Source: an uncultured bacterium
Lineage (GTDB): Bacteria; Cyanobacteriota; Vampirovibrionia; Gastranaerophilales; Gastranaerophilaceae
Length of the DNA stretch: 8,892 nucleotides
Assembly (NCBI GenBank): GCA_946183815.1
Contig: CAMHDG010000050.1
Span: 1-8,892 of the forward strand
Direction of reading: 5' to 3'
Below the pieces are notes generated by a model. The model was not told the origin of the DNA, did no database searches, and saw only the letters and a program-made list of their open reading frames with translations. Made by a program: the position numbers and the translations under genes. Below are positions 5,505 to 8,892 of this stretch, piece after piece (positions within the stretch are counted from its first letter, which is position 1; each line of letters begins with the position of its first letter).

Positions 5505-6461
5505 ATGAACATTCTTTTTGTAATTGATAAGATTGAGTTAAAGTATTTTGAGTTTAATGACCTAGTTACAAATTTTTGGTTTATTAAAGAGTTTCTTCAA
5601 CGTGGGAATAATGTTTTAATTACCACAAATAACAGACTTTATCTTAAAGGTGTTACACCTATGGCGACTTGTTTTGAAGCGTATTTAAAAGACGGAAATA
5701 TTTTTTATAAAAAAGAAAATACAGAACAACGAATAGACGATTTTGAACTGGTTATGTTCAGACCTGATCCGCCTGTTGATAATGATTATATTAATGCTAC
5801 ATATATTCTCGATTTTGTAAAAAATGCAAAGATAGTTAATGACCACAGAGCAATTCGTAATTTTAACGAAAAACTCCATGCTGTTCACTTTTCCGAATAC
5901 ATGCCTGAACACATTGTGACTGCGTCAAGAGATAAAATTGAGGAATTTTTAGCGGAGCAAAAAGAGATTATTTTAAAACCGTTAAATAAATGTTTTGGTA
6001 GCGGGGTTATGTATCTTTATCAGGGTGACCCAAATACCCGCTCAATAATTAATGGAATGACAAATGATGAAAATTCGGTTGTTATGGTTCAAAAATTTAT
6101 CCCTGCTGTAAAATATGGGGATAAAAGAGTGCTGACTTTAGGCGATACTGTGTTAGATGAATGTGTCATGAAATTGCCGACATCTGACGATTTCAAATTC
6201 AACACCCATAACGATAACTTTGTCAAAAAAGGTGTTTTGTCTGATGTTGAAAAACAAAAATTTACAAAAGTTGCCCAAAAGTTAAACCGCATGGGTATAT
6301 ATATGGCAGGTTTAGACGTTATTGACGGACAAATAATTGAGGTAAATGTTACGAGTCCTTGTTATTTTATAAGAGAAATAAATAATAATTTCTGCACAAA
6401 TATTGAGAAGAAAATATGCGATTATATCCTCTCTTTAGCACCAAAAATGGCTCTGAAATAA
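5505..6461 (+). CDS. GshB-like ATP-grasp ligase (glutathione synthetase family)
   Basis: This cytosolic ligase of 318 residues is almost the length of E. coli GshB (316) and aligns with it from end to end by eye. GshB joins glycine to gamma-glutamylcysteine using ATP. Shared landmarks are FRPDPPVD (85-92), NATYILDF (97-104), NEKLHAVHFSEYMPE (121-135), IILKPL (155-160), GDPN near 174-177, QKFIPAVKYGDKRVL (196-210), MAGLDVI (267-273) and the metal/ATP site EVNVTSP (279-285). The region that in E. coli carries the glycine-rich AAGGRGEPRPL is replaced by FNTHNDNFVKKGVL (232-245), which lacks the glycines and the arginine. That loop contributes to substrate and ATP closure, so the acceptor may differ and I leave the symbol empty. 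No gshA is in the window. It is a single-gene unit with its own promoter and terminator. Confidence 0.88.
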   Translation: MNILFVIDKIELKYFEFNDLVTNFWFIKEFLQRGNNVLITTNNRLYLKGVTPMATCFEAYLKDGNIFYKKENTEQRIDDFELVMFRPDPPVDNDYINATYILDFVKNAKIVNDHRAIRNFNEKLHAVHFSEYMPEHIVTASRDKIEEFLAEQKEIILKPLNKCFGSGVMYLYQGDPNTRSIINGMTNDENSVVMVQKFIPAVKYGDKRVLTLGDTVLDECVMKLPTSDDFKFNTHNDNFVKKGVLSDVEKQKFTKVAQKLNRMGIYMAGLDVIDGQIIEVNVTSPCYFIREINNNFCTNIEKKICDYILSLAPKMALK

Positions 6462-6483
6462 TCAAAATTCAGGCAAAAGAAAA

Positions 6484-6543
6484 GGGTAAATACTTACTTA
6501 AATTTATTTTAACCATCTATTTACCCCTGTGTGTGTTTTATTA
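6484..6543. terminator. Bidirectional terminator after the ATP-grasp gene
   Basis: GGGTAAATA (6484-6492) pairs with TATTTACCC (6518-6526). The 25 nt between them hold a smaller A/T stem (TTAAA with TTTAA). On the plus strand it is followed by CTGTGTGTGTTTTATTATT. On the minus strand it is followed by TTTTCTTTTG, a good U-tract. It can therefore end both the ATP-grasp gene and the convergent small gene at 6557-6724. Confidence 0.65.
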
Positions 6544-6556
6544 TTATGAATAAGGA

Positions 6557-6724
6557 TTAGAATTTTGCGTACACAAGTCCTCCGGGTATTTCATTCGGTT
6601 GAAACGGTCTGTTAAAACTTTGTAAACGCCCGAAATTAAATGAGTTTACTGCTTGTCTGCGTTTAAGGTCGCATAAACCTACGACTGTTTTGTCGTTTTC
6701 AAAAAACTTTTTCAAGAAATCCAT
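6557..6724 (-). CDS. Small hypothetical protein, 55 aa
   Basis: I do not recognise this protein. On the minus strand an ATG (6724-6722) opens 55 codons ending in TAA (6559-6557). It has a GAAAGG ribosome binding site about 9 nt upstream, its own promoter, and a shared terminator 13 nt past its stop. The product reads MDFLKKFFENDKTVVGLCDL, then KRRQAVNSFNFGRLQSF and finally NRPFQPNEIPGGLVYAKF. The first ten residues could form a short amphipathic helix, a basic KRRQ patch follows, and the rest is rich in Phe, Asn and Pro. There is one cysteine (Cys18) and no signal peptide or membrane span. The complete transcription unit argues that it is a real gene. Its function cannot be told from the sequence. 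Confidence 0.7.
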   Translation of the reverse strand: MDFLKKFFENDKTVVGLCDLKRRQAVNSFNFGRLQSFNRPFQPNEIPGGLVYAKF

Positions 6725-6755
6725 ATTTTCAAACCTTTCATTTTGTTATACAATG

Positions 6756-6783
6756 TATTTAATGATGATTTTTTAAAAGTCAA
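6756..6783 (-). promoter_or_regulatory. Promoter of the 55-residue gene
   Basis: On the minus strand TTGACT (6783-6778) is followed after 16 bp by TAAATA (6761-6756). The expected start near 6749 gives a leader of about 25 nt that includes GAAAGG. The heptamer repeat lies directly upstream of the -35 box. Confidence 0.5.
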
Positions 6784-6800
6784 GTGGTAAAATAAAATTA

Positions 6801-6842
6801 GTGAATAGTGAATAGTAAATAGTAAATAGTGAATAGTGAATA
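6801..6842. repeat. Heptamer tandem repeat, six units
   Basis: Six contiguous 7 bp units occur in the order GTGAATA, GTGAATA, GTAAATA, GTAAATA, GTGAATA, GTGAATA. The two variants are arranged symmetrically as AABBAA. The array lies between the divergent 55-residue gene and the DUF1858 gene. Short tandemly repeated heptamers are known from cyanobacterial intergenic regions; relatedness to those is only suggested. The copy number is likely to vary by slippage. Confidence 0.9.
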
Positions 6843-6905
6843 GATTTTCTAATTATCACTTTAAACTTTTTAACCGTTCACTGATTAAAAGATAGGAAAT
6901 AATAG

Positions 6906-6922
6906 GTTGGGAAATATCCAAC
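6906..6922. promoter_or_regulatory. Inverted repeat upstream of the DUF1858 gene
   Basis: GTTGG (6906-6910) and CCAAC (6918-6922) flank a 7 nt AT-rich spacer, 11 nt before the AAGGAG ribosome binding site. It could be an operator or a small leader hairpin. A TTCACT and TAATAG pair 17 bp apart around 6876-6904 is a weak promoter candidate just upstream. Nothing else stands out between 6843 and 6944. Confidence 0.3.
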
Positions 6923-6944
6923 AAAATATAATAAGGAGTACGAT

Positions 6945-7148
6945 ATGGAAAAAATGGTTACTAAAGAAATGGGAATTTTAGATATTGCTCAACAATATCC
7001 TGAAAGTATTGAAATATTTGCTAAATATGGTTTGGGATGTTTAGGTTGTGCGGCTGCAAGATTTGAAAACCTTGAAGCAGGCGCTAGAGTTCATGGCTTT
7101 GACCCTGACCAAATGGTTGCTGATATTAACGAAGCAATAAATAGATAA
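6945..7148 (+). CDS. DUF1858 domain protein with redox CxxC
   Basis: The 67-residue protein is a stand-alone DUF1858 domain, related to the N-terminal domain of ScdA/RIC and to the hybrid-cluster-protein-associated redox disulfide family. It begins with VTKEMGILDIAQQYPESIEIFAKYGLGCLGC, the typical helix followed by a GLGCLGC turn whose Cys32 and Cys35 form the CxxC. It continues with AAARFENLEAGARVHGFDPDQMVADINEAI, the conserved helical tail. Known relatives are linked to redox or iron-sulfur stress functions, and the exact role of stand-alone copies is not settled. The start is fixed by AAGGAG 7 nt upstream. No hybrid cluster protein or iron-sulfur repair gene is visible nearby. It is followed by a long hairpin and then nfeD. 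Confidence 0.93.
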   Translation: MEKMVTKEMGILDIAQQYPESIEIFAKYGLGCLGCAAARFENLEAGARVHGFDPDQMVADINEAINR

Positions 7149-7158
7149 GAATTAAAAA

Positions 7159-7214
7159 CAATAAGGCATGATTTGTATAAAACCCCGTTGTTTTATCAGG
7201 TTCATGTCTTATTG
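7159..7214. terminator. Nested 56 nt hairpin between the DUF1858 gene and nfeD
   Basis: CAATAAGGCATGA (7159-7171) pairs with TCATGTCTTATTG (7202-7214) over 13 positions with one wobble or mismatch. Inside it ATAAAAC (7177-7183) pairs with GTTTTAT (7190-7196). On the plus strand only CCTTTAAAATG follows, which is not a strong U-tract. On the minus strand TTTTTAATT follows, which is. In the direction of the genes it may be a weak terminator, attenuator or RNA-stability hairpin separating the two units. Confidence 0.5.
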
Positions 7215-7234
7215 CCTTTAAAATGAGGTGTATT

Positions 7235-7654
7235 ATGTGGCAAATTATGGGAATTTTAGGGGTAATATTTTTTGTATTGGAAATATTTACACCTGCTATG
7301 TTTTTTATTAACCTTGCATTTGCATCATTTGTGACTGCTCTGGTTGCGGTGTTCATATCTGATTTAAATCTGCTTATTCTTACCTTTGTCGTGTTTTCGG
7401 GCATATTTTTACTGATACTCCGACCTGTTTTAATGAATTTGAAAACAGATAAATCTCAAAAAACAGGCATGGAAAGTAAATATTTAGGTCAGGTGGTTAA
7501 AGTTATATCACCGATTACAAAGACCTCCGGTGCTATCACAATTTACGGTGAACGATGGGAAGCAAGATATGACGGTGATGAAGAAATCCCACAGGGAGAA
7601 AATGTAAGAATTGTCAGAAATGAGAGTTTAATAATGTTTGTTGAAAAATTATAA
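7235..7654 (+). CDS. NfeD-family membrane protein (short form)
   Basis: This 139-residue NfeD-type protein has an N-terminal membrane region of two to three hydrophobic segments (IMGILGVIFFVLEIFTP near 4-20, then FINLAFASFVTALVAVFI near 24-41 and LLILTFVVFSGIFLLIL near 46-62). A C-terminal soluble domain follows, from about residue 82 (YLGQVVKVISPI, GAITIYGERWEARY, GENVRIVRNESLIMFVEKL), matching the five-stranded OB fold of the family. Short NfeD proteins lack the ClpP-like protease part and commonly pair with SPFH/stomatin proteins, as here two genes downstream. I chose the ATG at 7235 over the in-frame ATG at 7223, because GAGGTG lies between them and is the proper ribosome binding site for 7235. 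The next gene begins 14 nt after its stop, so co-transcription is likely. Confidence 0.92.
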   Translation: MWQIMGILGVIFFVLEIFTPAMFFINLAFASFVTALVAVFISDLNLLILTFVVFSGIFLLILRPVLMNLKTDKSQKTGMESKYLGQVVKVISPITKTSGAITIYGERWEARYDGDEEIPQGENVRIVRNESLIMFVEKL

Positions 7655-7668
7655 AATAAGGAGTGTTC

Positions 7669-7953
7669 ATGAAAAAAACTTTAGTTACATTGATTATGTT
7701 ATCAATAATTTTTATGGGAATACCTGCTTTTGCGGGAACGCATGGAAAAAACGGTAAAGTTTCAGGCAGATCAATCGGTGCAGGCGCACTTTCATTAATA
7801 ATATGGCCCGGGATAGGTCAGGCAGTGAATGATCAGGGTTATGAAAAGAATTTAACTCATGCTCTTTTGGGGCTGACAGGTATTTTCAGAATTTGGTCTT
7901 GTTATGATGCAGTTGTTGACAGACAAGGCGGAGTTTGGCATAACAGAATTTAG
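7669..7953 (+). CDS. Exported or membrane protein of unknown function in the NfeD-SPFH operon
   Basis: The 94-residue product begins with a textbook signal peptide, MKKTLVTLIMLSIIFMGIPAFA, with cleavage probably after residue 22. The mature part has a basic linker (GTHGKNGKVSGRS), a hydrophobic stretch GAGALSLIIWPGIGQAVNDQG (about 38-58) and a tail with LTHALLGLTGIFRIWSCYDAVVDR and GGVWHNRI. The two apolar segments, one with WPGIGQ and the other with IFRIWS, may be membrane-embedded with glycine-rich turns. I do not recognise the family. The start is the ATG at 7669, 5 nt after AAGGAG; the in-frame GTG at 7663 overlaps that site and is unlikely. It sits 14 nt after nfeD and 22 nt before the SPFH gene, each with a strong ribosome binding site, so a role in the same membrane complex is inferred. 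Confidence 0.85.
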   Translation: MKKTLVTLIMLSIIFMGIPAFAGTHGKNGKVSGRSIGAGALSLIIWPGIGQAVNDQGYEKNLTHALLGLTGIFRIWSCYDAVVDRQGGVWHNRI

Positions 7954-7975
7954 TTTATAAATATAAGGAGGAACT

Positions 7976-8892
7976 ATGGCTTTATTGGTTGTATTGGCTG
8001 TTTTTGCGATTATTATTGCCGTTAAGGGTGTTATTATCGTTAAACAAGCAGAGGTTGTTATTGTTGAAAGGTTAGGTAAATTTGACAGAGTTTTAGAATC
8101 AGGGTTCAATTTTATTATCCCTGTTATCGAAACTCCTCGTGGTATTCTTTGGAAAACTACACAGAAAACTCTTGATGGAAAAGCATATTCTGTTATAAGA
8201 GAAATTGACAGAATTGATTTAAGAGAAACTGTCTATGATTTTCCCCGTCAAAACGTAATCACTAAAGATAACGTATCTATAAGCATCAACGCTCTGTTAT
8301 ATTTCCAAATTGTTGACCCTAAATCAGCAACTTACGAAATTCAAAACTTGCCTGATGCAATAGAAAAATTGACCCAAACAACATTGAGAAACCTTGTTGG
8401 TCAGATAGATTTAGATGAAACCCTTGTTTCTCGTGACAAGATTAACCAAGAATTAAGAACTATTCTTGATGAGGCAACAAACAAATGGGGTGTTAAAATT
8501 AGTCGTGTGGAATTGCAAGACATTATTCCGCCTGTTGATATCCAAACTGCTATGGAAAAACAAATGAAGGCAGAACGTGACAGACGTGCTGCAATTCTTG
8601 AGGCAGAGGGGCTTAAAAAATCTGCTATTCTGAAAGCAGAAGGGGAAAAAGAATCGGCTATTAATATTGCTGAAGGTCAAAAACAGGCTGCAATTCTAAA
8701 AGCAGAAGGTATTGCGCAGGCAAGAGTGGTTGAGGCTGACGGTGAAAAAGAAGCAATCAATAAAATTATCAACGCTCTTGCAGACAAAGGTCAGCCTGAT
8801 AAATATCTTATCGCTATGAAATATTTAGAAACTCTTAAAACAATGACTGACGGTAAAGATAATAAAGTTGTATATATGCCTTATGAGGCAAC
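7976..8892 (+). CDS. SPFH/stomatin-like membrane protein, 3' end cut by the window
   Basis: The frame is open from ATG 7976 to the end of the window, 305 complete codons without a stop. The protein has one N-terminal membrane anchor (ALLVVLAVFAIIIAVKGVII, about 2-21). The SPFH domain follows: QAEVVIVERLGKFDRVLESGFNF, then DLRETVYDFPRQNVITKDNVSISINALLYFQI near 81-112, LRNLVGQIDLDETLVSRDKIN near 137-157 and WGVKISRVELQDIIPP near 171-186. From about residue 190 comes an Ala/Glu/Lys-rich coiled coil with repeats of the AEG type (ILEAEGLKKSAILKAEGEKE). This matches the paraslipin/QmcA-like group that forms oligomeric membrane scaffolds and works with NfeD proteins. The AAGGAGGA site 5 nt upstream is the strongest in the window. 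The missing end is probably a short C-terminal tail. Confidence 0.94.
   Translation, partial: MALLVVLAVFAIIIAVKGVIIVKQAEVVIVERLGKFDRVLESGFNFIIPVIETPRGILWKTTQKTLDGKAYSVIREIDRIDLRETVYDFPRQNVITKDNVSISINALLYFQIVDPKSATYEIQNLPDAIEKLTQTTLRNLVGQIDLDETLVSRDKINQELRTILDEATNKWGVKISRVELQDIIPPVDIQTAMEKQMKAERDRRAAILEAEGLKKSAILKAEGEKESAINIAEGQKQAAILKAEGIAQARVVEADGEKEAINKIINALADKGQPDKYLIAMKYLETLKTMTDGKDNKVVYMPYEA

Noticed and set aside
6801..6842. Heptamer array considered as a CRISPR remnant
   Set aside because: The units are contiguous 7-mers without spacers and no cas genes are present.
6927..6932. TATAAT just before the DUF1858 gene taken as its -10 box
   Set aside because: Transcription from it would start after the AAGGAG ribosome binding site at 6932-6938, leaving that strong site out of the mRNA. 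It is more likely chance A/T sequence.
7852..8109. 85-codon minus-strand frame spanning the end of the exported protein gene and the SPFH start
   Set aside because: It covers two supported plus-strand genes and the ribosome binding site between them, and its Thr/Asn-rich composition looks like a shadow.

Overview
This is an AT-rich bacterial chromosomal window (roughly one third G+C by eye) with compact genes, standard code, mostly Shine-Dalgarno starts and typical Sec signal peptides. The taxon is not fixed by the sequence. The protein repertoire (GshB-like ATP-grasp ligase, stand-alone DUF1858, NfeD plus SPFH) and a heptamer tandem repeat would fit a gut lineage related to Cyanobacteria (Vampirovibrionia/Gastranaerophilales), but other low-GC groups remain possible; this is inference.

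Layout. A 56-residue minus-strand gene (53-223) diverges from yebC (438-1187, plus). yebC ends at a terminator and converges on a tight minus-strand shikimate operon read aroC > aroK > aroB (4149 down to 1360), whose reading frames overlap by 11 nt and 1 nt. Divergent from aroC is tRNA-Thr(CGT) at 4235-4307. Directly behind it lies a hairpin-rich, non-coding 195 bp insert, closed at 4506-4523 by an exact 18 bp copy of the tRNA 3' end, so it resembles a minimal tRNA-integrated element. Next come a minus-strand Cro/CI-type regulator (4554-4892) and, divergent from it, a short exported protein with a PD-(D/E)XK-like motif pattern (4979-5359). They share an intergenic region with a 10 bp direct repeat, one copy of which overlaps the -10 box of the exported protein.

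The right half has a GshB-like ATP-grasp ligase (5505-6461), a bidirectional terminator, a 55-residue minus-strand gene (6557-6724) with its own promoter, a six-unit heptamer repeat (6801-6842), a DUF1858 CxxC protein (6945-7148), a 56 nt hairpin, and an apparent membrane operon: nfeD (7235-7654), an exported small protein of unknown function (7669-7953) and an SPFH/stomatin-like gene that runs off the window (7976-8892).

How the genes work together. AroB makes 3-dehydroquinate, AroK phosphorylates shikimate and AroC makes chorismate, so three of the seven steps of aromatic synthesis are co-transcribed. NfeD and SPFH proteins are a known membrane partnership, and the small exported protein between them is a candidate accessory factor. 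The most unusual part is 4235-5359: tRNA, structured insert flanked by tRNA-end repeats, regulator, and exported nuclease-like protein.
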